A stretch of DNA of 6,916 nt. It comes from Shewanellaceae bacterium (lineage in GTDB: Bacteria > Pseudomonadota > Gammaproteobacteria > Enterobacterales > Shewanellaceae). Positions within the stretch are counted from its first letter, which is position 1. Each line of letters opens with the position of its first letter. The notes beneath the pieces were generated by a model. It searched no databases, was not told the DNA's origin, and saw only the letters and a program-made list of their open reading frames with translations. The stretch is from positions 1-6,916 of the forward strand of contig JADHND010000085.1 of assembly GCA_016779685.1 (NCBI GenBank). The letters run 5' to 3'. Both the position numbers and the translations under genes were made by a program. This document shows positions 1 through 5,824 of this stretch, in pieces.

Positions 1-216
1 AGGTCATGCAGGTGCTCAATATAATTTGGGCGTGATGTTTAATGAAGGTCAAGACGTACCCAAAAATGGTAAAGAAGCTTTAAAATGGTATCAGTTGGCT
101 GCGAAGCAAGGTCATGCAGGTGCTCAATATAATTTGGGCGTGATGTTTGATGAAGGTCAAGACGTACCCAAAAATGGTAAAGAAGCTTTAAAATGGTATC
201 AACTGGCTGCTAAGCA
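1..216 (+). repeat. Two nearly identical 108-bp tandem repeats inside the Sel1 gene
   Basis: Bases 1-108 and 109-216 differ at only four positions: AAT to GAT (Asn to Asp) and three silent changes in the last 20 bases. The end of the second unit matches the end of the third unit (217-324), which is otherwise more divergent. This is the expected trace of recent unequal exchange or gene conversion within the array. The array may extend left of the window. Confidence 0.9.
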
Positions 217-664
217 AGATCATGCCAATGCCCAATATAATTTAGGCTTTATGTATCAAGAAGGTCATGGCGTCCAGCAAAATTTTAAAGCAGCCTTTAA
301 ATGGTATCAACTGGCTGCTAAGCAAGGTGATGCCGATGCCCAATATAATTTAGGTTGGATGTATGATGACGGGCATGGTATTCCACAAAATGACAAAGAA
401 GCAGTTAGATGGTACCTGCTAGCCGCCCAACAAGGACATTCAACAGCACAAAACAATTTGGGATGGATGTATCATGATGGGGAAGGCACAGCTAAAAACT
501 TAGTTTATGCTTATATGTGGTTTAACCTCGCCTCTTATCATGGTTATGAGGATGCCACTGCAACCAGAGACAGTTTAAACACAACCCTGACCCATCAACA
601 AGTGAGTCAAGCACAAGATCTGTCATCAACCTGTCTCAAGACAAAATACCAACAATGCGAATAA
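2..664 (+). CDS. Sel1-repeat (SEL1-like TPR) protein, 5' end outside window
   Basis: The reading frame is open from the first bases and ends at TAA, so the start and any signal peptide are missing. Five 36-residue Sel1 repeats are visible, each following the pattern AQYNLGxMYxxGxGVxxNxxEAxKWYxLAAKQ, starting near bases 2, 110, 218, 326 and 434. The last repeat is degenerate (YAYMWFNLASYHG) and leads into a short tail with two cysteines (STCLKTKYQQCE), the usual ending of exported bacterial Sel1 proteins. Such repeats form a helical solenoid for protein binding; the partner cannot be told from sequence. The first two visible repeats are almost identical at DNA level, so repeat number has probably changed recently. 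A strong terminator follows 33 bases after the stop. The family is clear; the function is not. Confidence 0.93.
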   Translation, partial: GHAGAQYNLGVMFNEGQDVPKNGKEALKWYQLAAKQGHAGAQYNLGVMFDEGQDVPKNGKEALKWYQLAAKQDHANAQYNLGFMYQEGHGVQQNFKAAFKWYQLAAKQGDADAQYNLGWMYDDGHGIPQNDKEAVRWYLLAAQQGHSTAQNNLGWMYHDGEGTAKNLVYAYMWFNLASYHGYEDATATRDSLNTTLTHQQVSQAQDLSSTCLKTKYQQCE

Positions 665-696
665 GCCGATAGCTGGATGCTCAGGGGATTGCCATT

Positions 697-719
697 AAAG
701 ACGCTTAATGCGTCTTTTT
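697..719 (+). terminator. Rho-independent terminator of the Sel1 gene
   Basis: AAAGACGC (697-704) pairs with GCGTCTTT (710-717) around loop TTAAT, followed by a T run ending at 719. It is the same hairpin that ends the three small RNAs in this window. Confidence 0.88.
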
Positions 720-845
720 GTTTTTCTAAACATCCTATCCTCATTTTTTATTCAACTCTTTTGAGCCTATTCATATCAATGTACTCAACCATCACTGAAG
801 TGGCACATCATTATATATGAAAATGAAATATCGTTTTTTAGAGGC

Positions 846-874
846 TTTACAAAAGAACATTTTTTAATTACGAT
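846..874 (+). promoter_or_regulatory. Sigma70-like promoter of small RNA copy A
   Basis: The -35 TTTACA (846-851) and -10 TACGAT (869-874) are separated by 17 bp. The predicted start is near A881, aligned with the same ATTGGCT start context as copy C. All three copies keep TTTACA at this distance. Confidence 0.7.
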
Positions 875-880
875 AGAGAT

Positions 881-1002
881 ATTGGCTTAGGGACAGGGCG
901 TGCCACTCGACCTGAGCGACCAGTGAACGTATATGCTCTTTAGCATATGCCTCAACTGCTGGCACAACAACAAACAAAGAAGACGCTTAATGCGTCTTTT
1001 TT
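881..1002 (+). ncRNA. Structured small RNA, copy A of a three-copy family
   Basis: A stand-alone transcription unit of about 120 nt with its own promoter and terminator. The 5' half, with core GCCACTCGACC and GAGCGACC, is shared with copies B (5546-5685) and C (5825-5961). GTGCCA (900-905) can pair with TGGCAC (960-965), closing a domain. Inside it, CACTCG with CG and AGTG can form a small hairpin, and ATATGCT (931-937) pairs with AGCATAT (942-948) around CTTT. After the closing stem comes a single-stranded CACAACAACAAA stretch, resembling Hfq-binding ARN repeats, and then the terminator. In the frame that is open in copy B, this copy has an immediate stop, so the element is unlikely to be a coding remnant. 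It could be related to phage C4 antisense RNAs or to multicopy small RNAs known in Acinetobacter; I cannot test this here. Confidence 0.75.
980..1002 (+). terminator. Terminator of small RNA copy A, probably bidirectional
   Basis: AAGACGC (980-986) pairs with GCGTCTT (992-998) around TTAAT, followed by TTTT. On the minus strand the hairpin is followed by the T-rich TTCTTTGTTTGTTG and lies about 30 bases past the stop of the 138-aa gene at 1034. It can therefore also end the minus-strand operon. Confidence 0.85.
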
Positions 1003-1033
1003 GTTTGCCTTTACATAAAACCATCGGATCTAA

Positions 1034-1450
1034 TCAACACGATGCATGTTGGCTCATTTTACCCAGTAGCAGCAAACGGATGGCGACCATAGGTGCAAGC
1101 ATGGTTGGTGTGGCTTTGACATAGGGTGATATGGCTGTCGAGATAATAGATAAGACAGTACCTTTATCATGCACTTGTTCATTGAGTAGTTTTGTATGGG
1201 CTTCACGATACTTTGGGTCGTCATCAACAAAGTGTTTTAACTCATCTAAAAATGATGCTATCCATGCTTCAAACGTTTGGTGGCTTTGCTGGCTGCCCAG
1301 CGCACCTTGTAAAGATGCACGATAAGCGTTGACCCAAATATCAAACGCTTGGGTTTCGTCACGAGTTTTCAATAAATTTTTAATGTGTTTTCTTTGGAAT
1401 GTCGGCAATTCATTTAATAACTCACGATTGCAATAGGTCATTATGTCCAT
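1034..1450 (-). CDS. Unrecognised 138-aa protein paired with the protease, hydrophobic C-terminal region
   Basis: The ATG at 1450 shares one base with the TAA of the protease gene (TAATG), and an AGAG Shine-Dalgarno-like sequence lies at the right distance. The two are therefore translationally coupled and probably work together. Residues 1-95 are polar and probably helical (QRKHIKNLL, WIASFLDELKHF). Residues 98-131 hold two hydrophobic stretches broken by Pro109 and Pro115 (LSIISTAISPY and MLAPMVAIRLLLLG), followed by a short tail ending SQHASC. This could be a membrane hairpin or amphipathic insertion segment, or a buried core. Small proteins of this shape next to short trypsin-like proteases look like protease-controlled effectors, but that is inference. 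A second ATG three codons in is a possible start. I do not recognise a named family. Confidence 0.85.
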   Translation of the reverse strand: MDIMTYCNRELLNELPTFQRKHIKNLLKTRDETQAFDIWVNAYRASLQGALGSQQSHQTFEAWIASFLDELKHFVDDDPKYREAHTKLLNEQVHDKGTVLSIISTAISPYVKATPTMLAPMVAIRLLLLGKMSQHASC

Positions 1451-2118
1451 TAGATCATCTCTTTGATGTATTCAGCAGATATACAGTGGGTGGTTTGATG
1501 CAGTCTAGCGTTGGTTTCTCTCAGTGCGCTAGCTTGAGTTTCAGGCGCGTAGGATCCAATCAATACACCCAGAATGCTGTTTAATTTTCTTGAAAAAATC
1601 ACAGCACCAGATAAACCGGAGCGAGCTCTGGTGTTGATCAAAGCGTGTTTACTGACGATGGCATGTGATTCCAGTAAAATTTTAGCGCCGATTTCAGTGG
1701 TTTGATAAGTTAGAACTCGACGACCTTCAACACAATACGGATACCCAATCAGTTCAACGACATCTGCAACATCAACGTCATCAAAACTCCCAAGGGGCGC
1801 GAATGTATGTGGGAATGAAAAATCTGTGGGTGTTAAAATAGCTAACCCCCTAAAAGGATCGGTCGCACAAACGGTCGCTTGAATGTATTGAACGCTGTGA
1901 TTGGTCGTATCTTGATATTGATTGATATCACCTAGATCAGTCATCAAGATAACCAACTCGTTCTGATCAATGTTGGATGGATGAATAGCTTGATGCGTCG
2001 TGACAATTTTATCCTTGGTGATAAAAAAACCAGTTCCTAGCATCTGAATCACTTTTTGACCGTTATCTTGCTTTTTTATACAGCCAATGGTGATGACTTG
2101 TTGGGTAAATATATTCAT
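1450..2118 (-). CDS. Trypsin-like (S1/HtrA-fold) serine protease domain protein
   Basis: A single-domain protein of about 222 residues with a chymotrypsin-fold pattern and no visible signal peptide or PDZ domain, so probably cytoplasmic. Numbering from the upstream TTG: GTGFFITKDKIVTTHQ carries the catalytic His (His49), ATDPFRGLAIL is the strand that normally carries the Asp, and ARSGLSGAVIF has the nucleophile Ser177 in a GxSGx motif. The usual Asp of DLAIL is Gly98, so the triad looks incomplete. Activity could use another acid, be weak, or be lost in favour of binding. The start is uncertain: ATG at 2118 fits the expected short lead into strand 1 but has no clear ribosome site, while TTG at 2139, seven codons upstream, has AGAAGAAG directly before it. 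The next gene overlaps by one base. The 140-nt gap upstream has no terminator, so read-through from the ABC ATPase gene is possible. Confidence 0.85.
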   Translation of the reverse strand: MNIFTQQVITIGCIKKQDNGQKVIQMLGTGFFITKDKIVTTHQAIHPSNIDQNELVILMTDLGDINQYQDTTNHSVQYIQATVCATDPFRGLAILTPTDFSFPHTFAPLGSFDDVDVADVVELIGYPYCVEGRRVLTYQTTEIGAKILLESHAIVSKHALINTRARSGLSGAVIFSRKLNSILGVLIGSYAPETQASALRETNARLHQTTHCISAEYIKEMI

Positions 2119-2258
2119 AGTCGTCTGTAGGTATCGCAACTTCTTCTAATATAGGCTTGATAACTGGGCAACAAGTAAAGACCTGTTTGCATCATTCATG
2201 TGATAAATTTGAATGCCAATTCCAAAGTGACTTCTAGGTTTAATTGAAGCAAGGGCGC

Positions 2259-4058
2259 TCAATCCCCATCAACATTCAAGCTCATCTGTGAACCAGCGTT
2301 GCCAGCCTTTATCTCATCATCAAAAACGCAACCAAATAGGTATTGCGAAGGGTCTGTGTCTTCTAAATGCAAAACCACGCTATCTTGGATGAGTTGAGCT
2401 TGTTGCTTTTGTTCATCGGTCATCTCGGGCTTTATCGAGATGAGATTTTGATAATCTTGATGATTGATATTAATCAAGTACTGAAAATTGTTCTCTTGAG
2501 TCATGTTCAAAGCGATGTGAAACAAGGTGTTTTGTTGTCTTTCATCCATACCAGTTAGAATACAGCTATCGTGTGCGAGGAACCCTAATAAGTCTTTATT
2601 CAAAGTATATAGCAACATATCATAACAAAATATTTTGACTTGATTGTATCCTGGGGATTCTTGTTTCTTAATATAGGTATCTACATAGTAAAGAAACTTC
2701 GTCTTTTCTCTAAAGGTGATATCCAATTTACAATCCCATCGATCACCATAAAACTGACTCACTAACTTGTTAAATTCAAGATTGGAAAACTGAATATGCT
2801 CTTTTAAATCATCTAATGAATCTCTAGCGCTTACTTTTCTAGTAGAGATATCTTGCTCAATATGAAGAATATCTTGTTCAATTTTATCGTGAGCCACTTT
2901 ATTACTCGAAAGTGATACCACTTCTTTTTCCAATAAGCTGATTCTTTCAATCAATCGAGAGTACTCATCTAATGCACCACTTCTGCTTAAAGATTCAAGA
3001 AGATGGTCTCTTTCTACTGCTAATTTTTTTAAATGGTCTTTATCACGCTTGAGTTGTTCACTACCTTGTTCTATCGATTTATGAATGCGTTCCTTTCTAA
3101 AATTATATAATTTCACATGAAACTTTTGTGCGGATTCCACTCTCTCTTTCACGCACTCAGGAAAGAAGATTTGGGCTTCCTGATACAGTTGATTCACCGT
3201 AGAAAAGTCTACATTTTCAGATTTCAAATGTTTTAAAGCTGTTTTATTCTTGCGTAGGGTACGCTCATTAGAGGATACAGCATTACGCAAATCGTTTATT
3301 TCATAGGTTAATTCATCAGCCTGTTCTTGCAATTCGCTATAGATTGGAGAAATCTTGAAGCTTTGTTTCGCGTCTTTCAATCTCGCTATCTCGACATGAT
3401 ATTGATTGATTTGTTCTTCATTGTCGTCAATGTAATTTATTAATTGCTTCTTCGTATTTGTCAAAACTGCGTGGCTGTCTTTTAAACTTTTATAAACATA
3501 ATGCTCATCAAACAACACATCTAATAAGGATAAGTTTGTGATCATTTGACTATGGTCATATTCACCTTGAGCTTGCTGAAACGTTGCAGATTTATAGTAA
3601 ATATTGCTATCTATATATCTTCTAGCAAAGCAATTAAACAATTGCCTAAAACTCATGTTGAATCTATTGTTATGGTCGGAAACCAATAAACTTTTTAGTT
3701 GATTGGTATAATCTTTACTTGCAGAAGACTCGACATACTTGACACCATCAATATAATATTCTTTCTGAGAAAAGTTTTTTTTAAATATGCGTTCAATGCC
3801 ATCCTTGTCTTGGATATGAAGAAAAAAAGTACCGTAATTTGCTAAAAACTTTTTCAGTTTTTTGCCGCTGGTATTGGAACTAAAGCTCGCACCCAATATG
3901 AGGTGGATTAAACTTAGAGACATACTTTTACCAATGCCATTGGAAGACTTATTCTTATCTGTGCTTTTTTTTAGACCAACAATCACAGACAAGCCTTCAT
4001 TGAAATGTATGCTTCTAAACTTAGGATTATCTGAGTACAATTTTATGAGTTTCATCAT
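2259..4058 (-). CDS. DUF2326-type ABC ATPase of an ABC-three-component system
   Basis: An SMC/Rad50-like ATPase of 599 residues. The N-terminal lobe has a Walker A motif at residues 39-45 (SNGIGKS). Residues about 180-435 are rich in charged heptad-like helices and should form an antiparallel coiled coil. The C-terminal lobe has the DUF2326 hallmarks: SPGYNQVKIFCYD (468-480), in the position of a degenerate ABC signature, FLAHDS (493-498) as an unusual Walker B with His-Asp-Ser instead of Asp-Glu, and GMDERQ (503-508). Such ATPases act as the sensor or regulator that, with a middle component, controls an effector protein in ABC-3C conflict systems; the trigger is unknown. The ATG at 4058 lies inside the preceding gene (32-nt overlap). 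A second ATG at 4055 has slightly better spacing from GTAGAG. The gene looks intact and is more AT-rich by eye than the protease pair downstream. Confidence 0.92.
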   Translation of the reverse strand: MMKLIKLYSDNPKFRSIHFNEGLSVIVGLKKSTDKNKSSNGIGKSMSLSLIHLILGASFSSNTSGKKLKKFLANYGTFFLHIQDKDGIERIFKKNFSQKEYYIDGVKYVESSASKDYTNQLKSLLVSDHNNRFNMSFRQLFNCFARRYIDSNIYYKSATFQQAQGEYDHSQMITNLSLLDVLFDEHYVYKSLKDSHAVLTNTKKQLINYIDDNEEQINQYHVEIARLKDAKQSFKISPIYSELQEQADELTYEINDLRNAVSSNERTLRKNKTALKHLKSENVDFSTVNQLYQEAQIFFPECVKERVESAQKFHVKLYNFRKERIHKSIEQGSEQLKRDKDHLKKLAVERDHLLESLSRSGALDEYSRLIERISLLEKEVVSLSSNKVAHDKIEQDILHIEQDISTRKVSARDSLDDLKEHIQFSNLEFNKLVSQFYGDRWDCKLDITFREKTKFLYYVDTYIKKQESPGYNQVKIFCYDMLLYTLNKDLLGFLAHDSCILTGMDERQQNTLFHIALNMTQENNFQYLININHQDYQNLISIKPEMTDEQKQQAQLIQDSVVLHLEDTDPSQYLFGCVFDDEIKAGNAGSQMSLNVDGD

Positions 4059-4269
4059 CTATCTCTACTTTGCCGATGGTAAACAAAAACACCAAACACA
4101 AACTTAAATTTTCAGGGGTGACTTTTTGAGCATAAACCTTGTTTAAGTCATCAAGTAATTCATAAAAAGAAGCATATGAACCACCATTGTCTATAAGTAC
4201 CTTAGACACAAAGGATGCCACACAAAATAACGAGTGACTGAGATTGGTTACTTTCGATGGTAAAATCAA
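4027..4269 (-). CDS. ABC-3C middle component, MC6-like, 80 aa
   Basis: A small protein beginning MILPSKVTNLSHSL and ending in LCLVFLFTIGKVEIDD, the layout I associate with ABC-3C middle components of the MC6 type: a short, winged-helix-like adaptor between the ATPase and the effector. The start is a TTG at 4269. It overlaps the TGA of the upstream gene as TTGA and has a good GGGAG ribosome site six bases before it, inside the end of that gene; no suitable ATG exists nearby. The 3' end overlaps the ATPase gene by 32 nt. These overlaps imply tightly coupled translation of the three subunits. The subtype assignment is from memory of family patterns; the role follows mainly from size and position. 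Confidence 0.82.
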   Translation of the reverse strand: MILPSKVTNLSHSLFCVASFVSKVLIDNGGSYASFYELLDDLNKVYAQKVTPENLSLCLVFLFTIGKVEIDDETHKIVLR

Positions 4270-5297
4270 CTTTTTCTCCCTATTTCACATATTTCAAACT
4301 GCGCAGCGATAATCGTCCATATTGAATCGATAGCATTGGGATTGATCTGGTCATGGTCAAGTTTACTTCTAAGATCATCAAAAAGATGTTTAATTAGTTT
4401 AGGAAACTCGATCCCAATTTGAACTGCACATCCATGTAAATCTGAAATAGATGCTTGATTTAGATTAATTTCTATGGATGATGTACTTTGTCTTTTTTTT
4501 AAATGGATGGCTTTGACCAATATTTTGGCGTAAATCTCTTTGACGAGGGCATCGATTTTCAATCGATCCACTTCATTTAGCAGGTCTAGATTGTGAGCAT
4601 TCTCAAGACCGGTTAATATTTTTCGATATAACAGGGGTAGTTCCTGAATCGAGTTCAGCTTCAGTTTTTCGTGCACGTTCGTTAAACCTGCATCGAAGTC
4701 AAAATCTAAATCTGGGTTATAATTTTTAATCAGGTGTTCAATCACCATTTGCAGAGTTTCTTCTTTGGTATAACGGGGCACTTCTTTTAGGTTTTGGAAA
4801 TAAGTTTGATATAATTGTGCTACCTCTGTGACATGAAGCTGTCTAATATCGTTCAAAAGATCCGATTTATCATATAGCTTTTCTTGTAAGTTCCCTATAG
4901 AAAACTCTGATGCAATCGCTGCTAAAGAAGACGCACGATGCTTAGGCTTTTCGATCAGATACAGCATCCTAACTTCATAGCCCTCAGTGCCCTCAATTTT
5001 TAACACCTTTAGGCTGTGCTTAAGCTTTTCTAAAGATTGGGCGGCGGTCACTTGGATAAACACTTTCTGATCAGTGTCCACTAAATCTATATAAGGTGTA
5101 TTGGCGTGACTTGTATTGGCATTTTTTAAGTTGTATCCCCAAATATCGTTTAAAACATCGCGGAAGAAATCTTCTGCATAAATATTGAGTGAAAGGTCGT
5201 TAAATCCTTGAAAGGTTTTTATATCATGAGCTAAACGATTTAGCCATGTGGTAATTTGTTGAATATAGTGGACATGTTGTCTAAGCTGAGTGGACAT
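4266..5297 (-). CDS. SMEK-domain protein, probable effector of the ABC-3C system
   Basis: This 343-residue protein is the first gene of the minus-strand operon. The N-terminal 155 residues match the SMEK pattern: an initial amphipathic helix, then IYAEDFF (Glu42), NLKNANTSHANTPYIDLVD (Asn57, Asp71) and KVFIQVTAAQSLEKLKHSL (Gln82, Val83, Thr84). The Glu, Asp and Gln-Val-Thr spacing resembles a restriction-endonuclease-like core in which the usual Glu-x-Lys is altered, so nuclease action is plausible but unproven. Residues about 173-343 are a helical C-terminal region expected to contact the other components. No membrane segment or signal is seen. The ATG at 5297 has only a weak ribosome site. 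Its stop overlaps the TTG of the middle component. In ABC-3C systems this position usually holds the toxic or nucleic-acid-acting component held in check by the ATPase. Confidence 0.87.
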   Translation of the reverse strand: MSTQLRQHVHYIQQITTWLNRLAHDIKTFQGFNDLSLNIYAEDFFRDVLNDIWGYNLKNANTSHANTPYIDLVDTDQKVFIQVTAAQSLEKLKHSLKVLKIEGTEGYEVRMLYLIEKPKHRASSLAAIASEFSIGNLQEKLYDKSDLLNDIRQLHVTEVAQLYQTYFQNLKEVPRYTKEETLQMVIEHLIKNYNPDLDFDFDAGLTNVHEKLKLNSIQELPLLYRKILTGLENAHNLDLLNEVDRLKIDALVKEIYAKILVKAIHLKKRQSTSSIEINLNQASISDLHGCAVQIGIEFPKLIKHLFDDLRSKLDHDQINPNAIDSIWTIIAAQFEICEIGRKS

Positions 5298-5381
5298 ATA
5301 TGAAAGCTTTTAAAAAGTCACTTTTTTTCAGGTTAACATAATCGCAATGTGAATAAAATAAATAAGATGCATACTTTACAA

Positions 5382-5433
5382 TTCATTCACACCGAATGAA
5401 CAAGTGACCATCAACTTGCGATTCAACTGAATC
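5382..5433. promoter_or_regulatory. Cluster of inverted repeats upstream of the ABC-3C operon, possible operator
   Basis: Three symmetric elements lie within 52 bp: TTCATTC (5382-5388) with GAATGAA (5394-5400) around ACACC; CAAGT (5401-5405) with ACTTG (5414-5418); and GATTCA (5420-5425) with TGAATC (5428-5433). Another GAATGAA half-site is at 5464-5470. They sit between the minus-strand operon start (5297) and the plus-strand promoter of small RNA copy B (5511), a place for a regulator to act on both. I could not settle on a convincing minus-strand promoter; TTGTAA followed about 17 bp later by an AT-rich -10 is the best weak candidate. No regulator gene is in the window. Confidence 0.45.
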
Positions 5434-5449
5434 ATTGGAGATGGTCGTT

Positions 5450-5590
5450 ATGCAGCAACCGTTGAATGAACCAGTCGTAAAGCAATCAGATATGAAAATA
5501 ACATTAAATCTTTACATTGAATGTGAAAAACCATACAATTTGTTGATGGCTTTGGGGGAGCGTGCGCCACTCGACCTTAGCGACAGATAA
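5450..5590 (+). CDS. Possible 46-aa small ORF overlapping small RNA copy B
   Basis: The ORF runs from ATG at 5450 (MQQPLNEPVVKQSDMKITL...) to TAA at 5588-5590 (LGERAPLDLSDR at the end). GGAG at 5437-5440 is placed nine bases before this ATG, a good ribosome site; an earlier in-frame ATG at 5441 directly abuts GGAG and is less likely. The promoter and 5' part of small RNA copy B lie inside this frame. The frame is closed by stops in copies A and C, so the shared bases are conserved for RNA, not peptide. It may be the truncated remains of a gene into which the RNA element was copied, a genuine small protein, or chance. I recognise no family. Confidence 0.25.
   Translation: MQQPLNEPVVKQSDMKITLNLYIECEKPYNLLMALGERAPLDLSDR
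5511..5539 (+). promoter_or_regulatory. Sigma70-like promoter of small RNA copy B
   Basis: The -35 TTTACA (5511-5516) and -10 TACAAT (5534-5539) have a 17-bp spacer, with a predicted start near 5546. The -35 is identical to those of copies A and C, while the spacers differ in sequence, showing that the boxes are what is kept. Confidence 0.72.
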
Positions 5591-5685
5591 ACTCGAATTG
5601 CTCTTTAGTTCTTTGACGACATCAGATGGCCACAACAACCAAGTAAAAACAAAGAAAAAAAAGAAGGCGCTTAATGCGTCTTTTT
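5546..5685 (+). ncRNA. Structured small RNA, copy B
   Basis: An RNA of about 140 nt with the family's 5' core (GGCTTTGGGGG, GCCACTCGACC, TTAGCGAC). The closing stem differs in sequence but is kept: GTG-C-GCCA (starting near 5560, one bulged C) can pair with TGGCCAC near 5627-5633, where copies A and C have GTGCCA with TGGCAC. The central region is the most divergent, though it shares GCTCTTTAG with copy A and its hairpin is weaker. The CACAACAACC linker and the terminator follow. A 46-aa reading frame overlaps its 5' half. It is divergent from the ABC-3C operon, whose start codon is about 250 bp to the left. Confidence 0.72.
5664..5685 (+). terminator. Terminator of small RNA copy B
   Basis: AAGGCGC (5664-5670) pairs with GCGTCTT (5676-5682) around TTAAT, then TTTTT. 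Relative to the other copies, one A-T pair has become a G-U wobble, so pairing is preserved. Confidence 0.85.
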
Positions 5686-5790
5686 GCTTTTCTGGCATTC
5701 TCTTGTCTAATCAAAGTGTGTAGTTTATTCCGAGACTATGGCTCTGATTCATTTAGATCAAATAAAAATTAAAAATAATTTAAAATTTAA

Positions 5791-5818
5791 TTTACAAAAA
5801 AAATGATTGCGTTATGAT
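5791..5818 (+). promoter_or_regulatory. Sigma70-like promoter of small RNA copy C
   Basis: The -35 TTTACA (5791-5796) and -10 TATGAT (5813-5818) have a 16-bp spacer, preceded by a very AT-rich tract (5760-5790) that could act as an UP element. The predicted start is near A5825. Confidence 0.7.
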
Positions 5819-5824
5819 ATGGCT

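Noticed and set aside
933..1124. Plus-strand ORF of 63 codons
   Set aside because: It starts inside small RNA copy A, runs through its terminator and lies opposite the 138-aa gene, with no ribosome site; a chance frame.
1131..1584. Two plus-strand ORFs (1131-1325 and 1399-1584)
   Set aside because: Both are antisense to the well-supported protease and partner genes and show no domain pattern or ribosome site.
2140..2258. Terminator or separate promoter between the ATPase and protease genes
   Set aside because: A weak hairpin without a T run, and only poor promoter matches (TTGTTG and TATATT with a 15-bp spacer); not supportable.
2367..2558. Plus-strand ORF of 63 codons
   Set aside because: Antisense to the DUF2326 part of the ATPase gene; no independent support.
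3862..4107. Plus-strand ORF of 81 codons
   Set aside because: Antisense to the Walker A region of the ATPase gene and the end of the middle component; a shadow frame.
5504..5698. Minus-strand ORF of 64 codons with a Phe run
   Set aside because: It is the complement of small RNA copy B and its A-rich linker; the Phe run is only the reverse of the A tract.
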